NCBI GenBank assembly: GCA_016858145.1
Contig: JAEHOE010000024.1
Location: 248,001-312,000, forward strand
DNA length: 64,000 bases
Direction of reading: 5' to 3'
Source: Edaphochlamys debaryana
Lineage: Eukaryota; Chlorophyta; Chlorophyceae; Chlamydomonadales
Shown here: in pieces, positions 47,570-58,600 of the stretch
Position numbering within the stretch: position 1 is the stretch's first letter
Layout of the letters: the number at the start of each line of letters is the position of its first letter
Program-made: the position numbers and the translations under genes
Notes under the pieces: generated by a model
Databases searched by the model: none
Seen by the model: only the letters and a program-made list of their open reading frames with translations
What the model was told of the DNA's origin: nothing

Positions 47570-50500
47570 TCACCGCCGCCGCCCCGACTTTCGGCTGCTC
47601 TTGCTGCTGCCGCCGGCCGCCTTGTCCGAACGCGCGCGGGAGCTGCCCGCGGATGAGGCCTTGCCGGCCTGCTTGCCGATCCTGAGGAAGGCAGTCAGGA
47701 TAGCGTCTCGGGCTCAGAAGGAAAAAGGCAGGTGTCGCCGTGGAAGGCACATGACTACTGCTTTACAAGAGCGCATGAAGCGCAGACCCCCGGGGCAGAT
47801 ACGGCACTCACTTGTACTGCACGTAGTGCGTGTTGACTGGCAGGCGCCTGCCCTGCGCGTCCATGAACATGCCGCAGCAATGCGCCATCTCCGTGATGTC
47901 GAGCACCTGTGTACGGAAACACGGGGCGTAGGGCAGAATTATGGAAACGCATATCTCTGTACGGCAAGCACATAGTCACGCTTGAATGTCAGCCCATCGG
48001 CCTCTGCCAAGCGCATTCCGTACGATGCCGTACGATCTCACCAATCCGCCCAGGCACATGAGCATCTTGCGGTCGGGGAAGAGGAAGGCGTTGGGGTCCT
48101 CCCAGATCCACACGTCGCTGTCATGGGCGGGGTGGTGCGTCTTGCACTCGGAGCAGTAGCGCGCGTGCGCGCTGTGGGTCAGGAGGGGGCGGCAGGGAGG
48201 GGGCGTTGTGGGTCTTGACCGCGGCGAAGGTGCAGGGCGGAGATGCAGTGCTCGGCACGCCACGCCACGTAGCGTCAGCGCCATTCGGGTGGCGGGAAAC
48301 TCCTCGGGAGCGGATGCTTGCCCCAACTCAAGCGTCGTGCCAAGCTTCAGTCCCAGGTCAGGCCCCCAGCCCAGACCTAAGCCAACTCGTAGGGTTCCGG
48401 GTTTGGTGTATGCCCACACACTACTCACGCATGGTGCAGTCTTCTTTGCCCCCTGGTACCACACCCCGGTACGACAACCGCGGACCCCTCCGTACCTGTC
48501 CGTGCTCCAGATCTTGGTGTCGTGCATCCCGTGGCAGCCCCAGCACGGCATCTCCACGGTGGCGTTCCCGGCCGCGAACGCCTCCGCCGCCGCCGCGGCC
48601 GCCGCGAACGACGCGCCGCCGTCGTCCGACGACCGGCGGCCGCCGCCGCCGCTGCCGCCAGCGCCGCCGCGCATCTCAGCGAGCAGGCGCTTGCGTACGT
48701 CGGCGGTCTGCAGGTGCGTGTAGGCCTGCAGCGGGGAACAAGGAAGCAAAGGTGCAAGAGAGGAAGGGATGACCGCGCCATTGCGACAGTACCGGTAGCT
48801 AGCGCTGTGGCTGTGTCAGGGGTCATCGAAAGCGCAGGGGCTCAGGGGGCTCACCTCGTTGACGCGCTTGGAGGCCTGCTCGGCGCCCACGCCGTCCGGC
48901 CCGGCCTTGTCTGGGTGCACGCGGAGCTGAGGGGCGGAGGGAGGAGGGGAGGTGCGGTAGGGAGGGCTTTAATTTGTGCATTGCGAATGCACGACGGCAC
49001 AGGGTGGGGTCGGGGGGGGGGACATTGGGGGGTGCACCCGGAGCTGAGGGGCGGGGTGGGGTGGGGCAGGTGCGATAGAGCGGGGTTTAGATAGTGCAAT
49101 GCGAGTGCACGAGGGCACACGGCTGCGCAACAGCAGACAGAAAGTATCAGGGCATGCAACTTGCCGAGAGGCAGGGACCTGGGCGGCTGCCTGCCCGTCC
49201 TGTCCAACCACGGTGGGGCCTTGCGCGACTCAACAGGCGTGGCCGCCCCACCCCGTAGCCGTGATTGCCCTCCGCTCCTGCCCTGGCGTGATCCCGAAAC
49301 CAGGCCTGCTCGCACCTGCGTCTTGCGGTACGCCGCCTTGACGGCCTCGTCTGTAAGTGCCTCCGCCTCGGGGCCCTCAGAGGAGAGGCCGAGGACGGCG
49401 AAGTAGTCGCGGGCGGCGAGCACGCGCGCAATCTCACCTGTTTTGGGGAATTCGCGGGGTTCAGGTCAGACCAACCACAGAGCGGCTAGCGAGAGGGATG
49501 CGGCTAGCGAGAGGGATGCGGAGTGCAGTCGCTAGCGCAAGTGCCGCAGGTCGAGCCAGCCTCGGGAGGGTACCCCGACCCTCGCCGCGCTACACAGCTG
49601 TCCATTTCATGCTGCTGTGCATTTGCACAGACAAAGACACAGACTCCGCGCCAGCCCCGCCCCCCCAGACCTCCGCCCCTCCATACCCCCGCCTTACCCG
49701 TCGCGCCCTTGACGTGCTCCGGCGCTAAGCGGCCCCGCGCCCCCGCCCCGAAGAACCCGCCGCCGCCGCCGCCGCCCGCGCCCTCGGCCTCGCCGTCGCT
49801 GTCCGCTCCCGCGCGCCCCCGCCGGGCCCCCCCCGGCTGATCGGGACCCGAAGCCGTGGCTGAGGCGGAGAGGACCATCCATATGATGGCCTCAATCAGA
49901 AGCGCCGGCATGGCCTGAGGGGTGGGTGGGGGAGTGGGGGAGAGGAGCAGGGGCCACGTGAGCGCAAGCAGGGCCCGGCCTGAGAGGAGGCTCCGCGCTT
50001 GCGGCCTGCCTTGACGCTCACGAGACAGCCGCTTCCGTCTCACGCAGCCCCCTCCCTCGCCGGCCGCCGCCACGCTTACGCTCTCGCTCGGCATTGACTG
50101 CCGCACTGCCCCCACCCCAAAGTGCTTCGTTTCCCAGCTCACACGAGCAACCGTCCACACACACTATGGTCTCCTGAACTGACATTTTTTCCGGGATTAC
50201 ACGAGCAGCCCCTCACACACGCACCCCCACCTGGAACCGGGGCAGGTGGCGGCCCCGCCCCGTTCACCCCACAGATTCCAAATCCGCCCCGCCCCACCAG
50301 ATCCACTCCCCACCTGGAACCAGGGCAGGTGGCGGCAGGACGCCACGGTGGCGGCGGCGAACAGCGCCGAGCGCACCCGCCCCGGAGCGATGTAGTGCGC
50401 GCCCAGGTACAGGGCCGTGACCACGAGGCGCCACATCCAGGGGCCTGGGCGGGGCAATGGCAAAGCCACAGAGGGCGTAACATGTCAGGAGCAGGGGAGG

Positions 50501-53500
50501 GCCGTGGCCGAGGCTTGCATGACGGCTCGGTTTGGGCCAGGCTGTGGCCTGTGGGCTGTGTGCAGCAAGCAGTCCCCGCGCCGCCCAGTTACAGCGTGGT
50601 TGCAGTCCCCAACAAGCCCCAGCGCTAGCCAGCGCCTCCTCTTCTCTTCGCCTTCTCTTCTCTCGCCTCTCCTAATTAACCCAAGCGCCCTCAGCGTTTC
50701 CCCGAAGGTCCCCCGAGGTCCCTCACCCGCCAGGCTCCAGAGCGCGGGCAGCGGCGCCGCCGGGCCGACCAGGTTGGTGGGCTTGGGCGAGAGCACGAAG
50801 AACAGCACGCCGGTCTGGATGGCCGCCAGCCAGAAGGGCGGAGTAAAGAGGAGCCTGTGATGGCAAGGGTGGTGGTGCGGAGTTAGTGTAGAGTTAGGGG
50901 GAAGAGAATGATGATAGGTCGAGCTAGAGCAGGGTGGCGGCGAGAATGCGGGCTTCCGGGGTGTTTGCAGGAGCAGCGGGGCGGGTCCAGCGGGGCCCGA
51001 AGCAGGCCCGGGCGCAGCCAATAATGCCCGCTGAGCACCCTGGTCACGGTGGTACCGGTACGGAGCGTACGACACGGGGCGTACGACACGAGGTTATCCG
51101 CCGGAGCCCATGCCCCCCTCCCCCAAGACCCCAACCCACCACCAGATGCCCCGTGCCGTGGCCGCCGCCATGCCGCTGGCCGTGAAGACGTAGAGTGCCA
51201 GAGCCAGGGGCACACCTGTGAAGGCCGCGGAGAAGAGCATCCACCTGCGGCCCGGGCGTAAAGAAAGGCGCAAAGATCATTGGGGCGTCAGGCGTCAGGG
51301 GCATGTCCGTGACCGTGGCGTGAGAGCTTTGGTATGACACCGAAAGGGCACAACCCAGAGAGGAAGAGAGAGTCCAAGCGTTCGGGCGTCAGGCGTTAGG
51401 GGCGTGCCTGTGACCGTGTCTGGAGAGCGGCATCTTGCTCTCATGCTGGCTTCCCGCTGGCCCCCTCCCCCTCCCCCCCACAAGCCCCCGGCCACATCCC
51501 ACTTGAGGTGCCGCCGTGACAGCCGCTCCAGCCCGCGCGCCTCACTGGCACACCCCGCCAGCTCGTACAGCCAGTGCGTGAGCGCTGGGGGGCGGCGAGC
51601 GGGCAGGCAGGCAGGCAGGGTGGGGTTGGTGGAGCCGGTTTGGTTGAGCAGGCAGGGTTGGGTGAGCAAGGGGCGAACCAGGACGGCAAGATGGTGATGT
51701 GCGAGCGCAGGCGAGCCGCAAGCAGGCACGACGGTCTGGGACCCAGCCTGCCCCTGCCCACTTCGCCAACCTCCCGCCGCCCGCCATGGGGCCCCCCTCA
51801 TGCCCCCTCACCCGCCAGGAAGGCCACCACCACGTGCGGCACCATGAGGGTGCCGTACAGCACCAGGAAGAGCGCGTGGCACACGAACCCTAGCGCGCCG
51901 GGGCCTGCGGGGGCGGGCGGGGTCGGGGGCACAGATGGATATAAGCAGGCGCTGTATGTGCGGGGCTGCAGAAGGATACCACCCTCGCATGGATGGGGAG
52001 CCTGGCGTGGCCGCAAACGGCGCCCACCGAGCCTAATCACGGCCAAGGGCCCCAGAACTGACACCGTAGCCTCAGGGTGGCCGCCTGCCCCGCCTCCTTA
52101 CGCCGCGCCATCCCCCTCCTCACCGCAGCGGAGTCCACCCTCTTCCCATAAATTCCACCACCACTGTCCGCCCTTACCCGCGTGTGGCTCCAGCGCCCCC
52201 TTGGCCGCATCCATCGTACGGCTGAACCACCAGTCCCACCGCTGGTCGCCGCCGCCAGCGCCGCCGTCCTCGTCAGCGTCGGCGCCGCCGCCGCCGCTGT
52301 TGCGTGGCCGCGGCGGCGGTCGGGCGCGCGGGTCTGGCTTGAAGGCGCCGCCGCCAGCGCCGCCGGCGGCGCCGCTGCCGCTGGCGCCGGCGCCGCCGGC
52401 GGCGGAGCCCGACGGACCGTTGCTTGCGCCGCCGGATGATTCGGGCCGCGGCCCGGGCTTGGGAGCCTGATGGGACTGCTGCGGCCCGGGCGCCGCGCCC
52501 TGCTTGCTCGGCCCGCCTGCACCCCGCCCTGCCGCCCCGCCGCCCCGGCCCCCGCCTCTCCCCGCGCCTCTCCCTGACCCGGCGCCCTTCGCGCCCGGGC
52601 CCGCCTTCCCGCCCACCGGCTGGCCTGCTGCCGCTGCCCCCGACGGAGTGCCGCCGCCGCCCGGCCGCGAGCTGAAGCGCTCCGGCTCCGGCTTGGCGTA
52701 TGCGTAGGGCTGCGAGGGCCGCCCCCCGGAGTCGTCGGCGGCGGCGCTGGCGCCGCCGGCCGGGGCGGACCCATTCGAGGCCGCTGCCGAGGGCCCACCG
52801 TTGGCGTGCGTGTGTGGCCCCGCGCCTGCACCGCCTCCGGCGTGGGCTTGTGCGTATGTGCCGAACGCCGAGTCAGCGCCGAAGCGCGCGGTGAACTCCT
52901 CCTGTGGGTGTGAGGAAGAAGGGCACCGGGCCATTCGGGGACGGCACAGTGCGACAAGCGGCTCTAGCGGCTCTGGCCTGGTGCGGCTCCTATCTTTAGG
53001 AGAGGTGGAGCAGGGCAGTAAGTGCACTGGGGTGACGACTACCGGTAGTTGACATGACAACGGCGACCGCCCCTCGGCCCCACAGCACAACCGCCGCTCA
53101 TTATGAGCATTACGCCACCAACGCCGGCCAGAAAACAGCCCGCCAATTCCGTCCTCCTCGCCCCCCGCCGCCGCCCCTCACCGATAGGTGCGCCGCCAGC
53201 TCCGGGGACAGCGCCGCCGCCTTCTCGATCAGCGCCGCCGCGCGGGCCTGGTCGCCCGACCGCGCCGCTGCCATCGCCCGCTCGAGCCATTGCATGGCCG
53301 CCTCCCGGTTCGCCTGCGCCTTGGCGGCGGCGTAGAGGCCATCGCCAGAGGCCGAGGCGGAGGCGGAGGCTGAGGCTGAGGCGGAGCCGGGCGGGGAAGG
53401 GGCGGTGGAGGAGGAGGCGGAGGGCTGCTGTGCAGCCGCGGGCTTGGCGGCCGCAGGCTTGGCGTCAAAAACGAAGCGGAAGCCGTTGGCTGAGGAGGAG

Positions 53501-55225
53501 GATGTGCTGGTCCCGGCGGCACCGGCCCCGGCATTGCCGTTGGCCGAAGCCTTTGCGGCCGCCTTCTCCGCCGCCTTGGCTCGCTCCCTCTCCCGCCGCT
53601 CCCTCTCCTTCTTTTCCCGCTCCGCCTTCTCCGCCGCCGCTCGCTCCCGCTCCAGCTGCCTCCGCTCCTGCTCTGCCTTCTCGGCAGCCGCCCGCTCCGC
53701 CGCCGCCTTTTCCGCCGCCGCCTTCTCCGCCGCCGCCCGCTCCGCCACCGCCTTGGCCGCCGCCGCCGCCGCGCGCTGCTTGCTCGTCAGCTGCACGTCC
53801 TCGTAGAATGAGTCATGCACCGTACGGGTGGAGCTGGCAGCAGCCGCGCCCGCGCCCCCGCCCGATGCGGGTGCGCTCGCAGCGCCTGATGTCCGGCCGG
53901 TGCCGGCATTGGTGCCGGGGGCTGCGTCGCCGGCGGAGGCCGACCCCGCCCGTTCCGCTGCTATGCGCTCCCTGGCTTCGGCCCACAGCACCTTCTCCGC
54001 CTCTTTGGGGTCAAGCGCCACGAAGACCGCCTGGGAGGAGCGAGGGAACGACCATCAGACCAGCGGTACAAAAGCCATGCGCACATGGGCCCCCTATGCT
54101 TGTCTCGGGTGGCCTTAAGCGACCTGGTCAGTGTGGATACCCGTGGTCGCCTTACAACTGTTACAAAGCGGGACAAGCGGCCTAGCACACCGGTTTGCGC
54201 CCTTTCAGTCCCTGACACCCTTTCAGTGCAGCCGGGCTGGTAAAGTAGCTCAGGCCTTCCATGCCGTTCCAGCCGTACCCCGTGTCTGACACCCAGTGAA
54301 CCAAACATACGCAGGGGCGACACACGCAGCTCAGAAGGCGGTTTTGAGCATGCACAGACCTACCTTGAGCTGAGACTTCTTCTTCACAAACCGCAGGAGC
54401 TCGGGTTTGTCATGGATGGGTGGGTCCATGCGAAGCTCCTGCGGGTGGGTCGCCGAAGCGCGGCAAACGGATGTGAGCTGGTCCTAACGGCCCCACTCTC
54501 AGCCTCGAAGTCCTTTGCAACAGGCCTCAGAAGGCTTCAAGGTGGTGGTTGAATCCCGGGGCAAGCTGTAGGCCGCCTCAGAGCTGTGCGGGGCCAGTGC
54601 GTGCGGCTGCCAGCCCGCATCTCCCTCCCGACGCCACGCCTTCCCGGCCGGTGCTGCGCCTGACCCCCGAACCCCGCCCCGTGCCAGCGCCCGCGCCCCA
54701 CCAGCTTGTAGCGGCCGGGCACGCGAATGGACACTCCCGTGGGCCGAACCACCACATCGAGGTCCGAGGCGCTCTCCACTCCTGGGAGGCGTGGTGGGAC
54801 ATCGACGGTCAGGGGAATGCCGCAATTGCAAGCCGCGCCGCCGTCCCCAGGCAGCCCCCTTGTGCGCACTCGTGGCCTCGCTCCAGAGGGCTGGGCGAGG
54901 CATAGGCGGCTAGCTCACGGGTCGCGCGCATGGGCCCGCGATCCACCCACTCCACACCTGGCAGCTGCACCGTGAGCTGAACCTTCTCCTCCCTCCCATC
55001 GTCTAGGATGGAGAGGGAGTATTGAGGAACCTGGCGCGGTCAGGGGCGAAGCGCGGGAGCCAACTCCTGTCAAGGCTCCAATTTGGATAGAGGCAAGCTG
55101 CACGCTTGCTAATCTGGAATCCCTCGTGGCGAGTAGAGACCTGAGCGTTCGAGGAGCCCGCAAGCAGAATCGCCGTCTGCGGGCCCGACGCTCCCGAACA
55201 CACAAACCTGCTCGATCACTGACAT
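47570..55225 (-). CDS. Composite membrane J-domain protein: CS/PIH1-like + coiled coil + DNAJB12-type helix + TM + J + DNAJC14-type domain
   Basis: Eighteen exons encode 1111 residues: 55225-55208, 55030-54958, 54781-54702, 54438-54364, 54030-53182, 52901-52178, 51904-51812, 51584-51503, 51244-51140, 50854-50727, 50444-50314, 49914-49698, 49437-49316, 48926-48855, 48725-48496, 48171-48042, 47906-47812, 47681-47570. Residues 1-82 form a CS fold like that of PIH1 proteins (QYSLSILDDG, VQLPGVESASDLDVVV, VSIRVPGRYKLE, KKKSQLKAVFV). Next are a Lys/Glu/Ala coiled coil, then NREAAMQWLERAMAAARSG and ALIEKAAALSPE, which resemble the N-terminus of DNAJB12/B14. A Gly/Pro-rich linker leads to about five hydrophobic segments (607-858). 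The J domain (about 869-945) has HPD (903-905). The Cys-rich end (CWGCHGMH, ARYCSECKTHHP, LDITEMAHCCGM, VNTHYVQY) matches DNAJC14. It is probably an ER co-chaperone recruiting Hsp70 and perhaps Hsp90 via the CS part. Confidence 0.85.
48911..49120. repeat. Tandem duplication across an exon-intron edge (J-protein gene)
   Basis: The unit starting GGGTGCACGCGGAGCTGAGG at about 48913, the end of the HPD exon plus intron, recurs from about 49031 as GGGTGCACCCGGAGCTGAGG. The match continues through TGCATTGCGAATGCACGACG / TGCAATGCGAGTGCACGAGG. The copy carries a decoy acceptor and the first bases of the exon. Confidence 0.75.
50226..50252. repeat. Copy of an exon 3' edge with donor site in the intron (J-protein gene)
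   Basis: CCACCTGGAACCGGGGCAGG TGGCGGC repeats the exon edge at 50310-50336 (CCACCTGGAACCAGGGCAGG TGGCGGC) with one change. On the coding strand it reproduces ..CACCTGCC-CTGGTTCCAG|GTGGG, so a second usable donor lies about 84 bp downstream of the true one. Confidence 0.75.
54161..54180. repeat. Second copy of the TTACAAAG..GGACAAGCGG element
   Basis: This 20-base element in an intron of the J-protein gene matches 34179-34198 at 18 positions. It contains TGTAA on the - strand and another TTACA lies 10 bases upstream (54152-54156), so it could act as an intronic poly(A) site. The coding exons clearly continue past it. Confidence 0.5.
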
Positions 55226-55643
55226 GCTGGCATCGCTTCAGTGCCAAGCGCAGCCTGCCTCAAGGCGAGGCACGCCGGCCCTCGGACAGACTCCAGAGAG
55301 CCCACGCCGTCTCAACCGCGGTTGTGTTGTCTAAAGAGAAAGCGATGGTGAAATCATGAGTACACCGTGCAGGGAGCGGCGTCGTTGTTTTGCGAGGTTC
55401 GACACGACAAATGCCGCATGCGAGTCGCTGTTCTACAGGCGCTGCTCTACAGGCGCTGGACGGGGGCACGTATACACCTCACAGTCCACAGAAGCCCAAT
55501 AGAAGCGCCACACGGCTTACTGCTGTCGTTGTTCGTGTCGAGCGATTATCTTGAGCGCAGTCGCCTTTGGGCTCTGCTTTGCACAGCGATGTTCCCGCTC
55601 TAGTTCTGGTAGATGAAGCGTGTTTAGCTACGAGCAAGGGGAA
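55226..55643. promoter_or_regulatory. 418-bp divergent promoter between J-protein and MATE genes
   Basis: Start codons at 55225 (-) and 55644 (+) face away from each other. An out-of-frame ATG at 55233 on the - strand makes a 5-codon uORF overlapping the J-protein start codon. No TATA box was seen. Confidence 0.6.
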
Positions 55644-58600
55644 ATGAACCAGCATCAAATATCACCTTTTATGGGCGCTTCTCCGCTTCGCGAGCCGCTG
55701 CTCGCGCGCAACTCGTTCGCGAGCCCCTCAAGGCAATCTGTAGCCAGCTATGGGGATCCTGGAGGCGGCCTATGGCGCTTGGGCAAGGTGAACAAATGCC
55801 GACAGTCAGAGATGGGCGCGTGGCGAGAGGGGACGCCGCTTTCGAAGCACGATGTAGATGACGCGGAAACACGACGCGACACGCGACTGGGGGCCGACCT
55901 CCTGAACGGGTTCCCCGGCCGCCAACCCGCCCTCGGCCCCCCTCTTCCCCGTCTGAGTAGTCCGTGGAACACGCCCTGCGCCACAACCAAGCGCTTCGCT
56001 TCGTTGATGTCTTCTACCCCCTCTTCCCCGCGCACAGGACTTCTGGAGACAGCTCGGCCTCGCAGCCCCGTTGGCCGTCAACCTCGTGGCCGCTAATGCG
56101 GGGTCAATCCTGAACCTGATGTTTGTTGGCCGGGGCGGCACGGTGCAGCTGGCCGCTGCAGCGGCGGGCAACAACGTGGCAGTAATGCTCGGCAGACTGG
56201 TGCGTGCATAAGTGCATTAATAAGCACGAACCACCGTGCCTTTGCGTTTAGAACCTGGGGTACTGGCGCTGACGCTGCCAGGTCCTCCCTTGCGTCAGGT
56301 GCTGCTGGGGCTATGTGGGGCGGTCGACACGTTGGCGGCTCAGGTGGGTGTGCTTGTGGGCTTGGGCCGGGGAAGTGAGCGAGGCCTCAAAAGGTGCCGC
56401 TGATGGGGAGTAGACTGGTAGCTGTAGGACGTCGCTGCCGTCGCGGAAGGCATAGAATGACACGGTATCTGCACGGTCTTGTGCGCCAAGAGAACTGGGT
56501 CGGCCAAATAGCTGCTCATTCCATTGCGTGCCATCGCTGCACTTTTCTTTAGGCCCCATTACTGCTCATTCCCCCTGCATCCCACGGGACTTCGCCTCAT
56601 GCCAGCTTTCTGCCAACCACCTCCCGTCTGTATCTTGTGTACCTACGTCACCGCCTCATGCCAGATCATAACTACCCCTGAAGCTGCCCCAATCCCCAAT
56701 CCTATCACTTGCATGCTGTTTCAGGCCTGGGGCGCCGGCAAGCACACCCGGCTGCCGCTACTGCTTCAGCGGGCCGTACTGTTCCTTTGGGCGCACTGCG
56801 TGCTGATCAGCGCCGCCATGATGGCGATGCCGTACGGCTTACTCATGCTCGGCCAGGACCCCACGTTGTCGTACATGGTGCAGCGGTACCTGCTGGCGCT
56901 GCTGCCCTCCGTCTGGCTTGAGGCGGTGTCCAGGTGTGACCCTTGGGCGTACCCTGCCTAACGTCTGATCCCGAGAGGGCCTGCGGGGACAGCTTCCCCA
57001 CATTGAGTCAGAGATAAGCCCAGCATCTGCGTCAGCTCATAGTGGAAGAGAACTGGGGTGCAGTGCTGAATACCCGGGGACGCATGAGGTGCAGTGCTGC
57101 AGGCGCTAGGTCGGAAGTCAGCCCAACACGGCTGCGCAGCGGAAGCTGTACTGATACGCTGCATCGGTACCGGCAGCAGCAGGCCACCACTTACCCCTCG
57201 CTCCACCACCTCACCGCAACCAATCCAAACCGGCAACGCCCGACCCGCGGCCCTCCCGGTTCTCCGCCCCAGGCCCATCACGCGTGTGTTGGTGGCCCGG
57301 GGCGTGGCGGCGCCCCAGATGGCCATTGCGCTCATCGGCCTCCCCATTAACGTTGCCACCAACTACCTGCTGGTCATCCGGGCGGGCTGGGAGTACATTG
57401 GCGCCGCGGCGGCCACCTCGGTGTCTGCGGGGTGGGGCGGCGGGGCGGGAGGGCGGGGGGGCCCGGGCGATGAGGACGGGGTGGGGTGCCCCGCCCGGAC
57501 GAAGGGGAGGGCGGGTGGGTGGGTGGAGAGGGTGCGAAGTCTGGCCGCGAGAGGGCCGGCGGCACGGCTGTTGGGGGAGCTAGGTGTGGACCGGGGGCAA
57601 GGAAAGGCGGGGCTTGTAGATGCCGGCGAACCGCATTCATACCCTGCCGTACTGATGCCTTACTTTTCCGTACAGGGTCGACTTGGCCCTCCTGCTGGCG
57701 TACGTTGCGATCAGCAAGCAGTGGGGTGGCGTCATCGGGCGGCCGTCGTGGCGGGCGCTGCATGTGGGTTCGGGATTGAGGGTCGGGGGGGGGGCTTGGG
57801 TTGGGGCTGGCAGTCTGTGACAGCTGGCGTCCTGGGCCTCTGGCTTCTCGTCATGTTCCCTCGCAATGGTCACTACGGAAGCCTACGTTGGGCCTGACGG
57901 CCTGTCGTACTGCTGCGTGCCTGACACGCACCTGCCCCACCGAGGCCTGGGTTTTGCTCTTTCCGCTTAATCGGGCTACAAGGGTCAGCACACACCGAGG
58001 CCCTTGCCCGGTCAGCTCAAGCTCCCTCCACGCTCGCCCGAGCGTCGCCGCCAGCCGCCTGCCACCCAGCGTTCAGCGCTGTGATCCTCTTGAAGGATCC
58101 TTTGACGTAAACCCGCGGGCTGCCACCCGTGTCTCCGTCCATACAGGGCTGGCGGCACCTGGCGCGCCTCGCCTACCCCGCGGCATCCATGAAGTGCGCA
58201 GAGAGCTGGGCTTTCACGATCATGACTCTGGCCGCAACCCTGCTGCCCAACGCCTGTACGGCAACCGCCGCCGTGGGCATCTCGTACAACGTGTACGGCG
58301 TGCTGTTCATCGCGTTCGTCGCGTGCTCCACGGCGGCGTGCGTTACGGTCGGGAACAGGCTGGGAGCGGGTAAGCACGCGGCCCGGCTTTGGAACCGCTG
58401 TGGCTGCTTACGGCAGCATGCTGCCGTGCGTGCTCGAGAGCTCCTGCCTCTCCTTACTTGGGGTGGTGTCCTTCCCAGGGTTGAACCTGATGCCTCATGC
58501 AGATGCTGTGTAACCGCAGCTGACCCGTTGACCCGTCCCTCCCTGTCGTGGCGCAGGCGACCCTCGCGGTGCCAAGTTCGCAGCCGCGGCCTCCGTCCTG

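Noticed and set aside
47163..47706. Alternative last exon of the J-protein gene running to 47163
   Set aside because: It would use a weaker acceptor at 47706 and give a long unlike tail. The acceptor CTTCCTCAG ending at 47682 fits the phase and gives a short Lys/Arg/Ser tail like that of DNAJC14 relatives.
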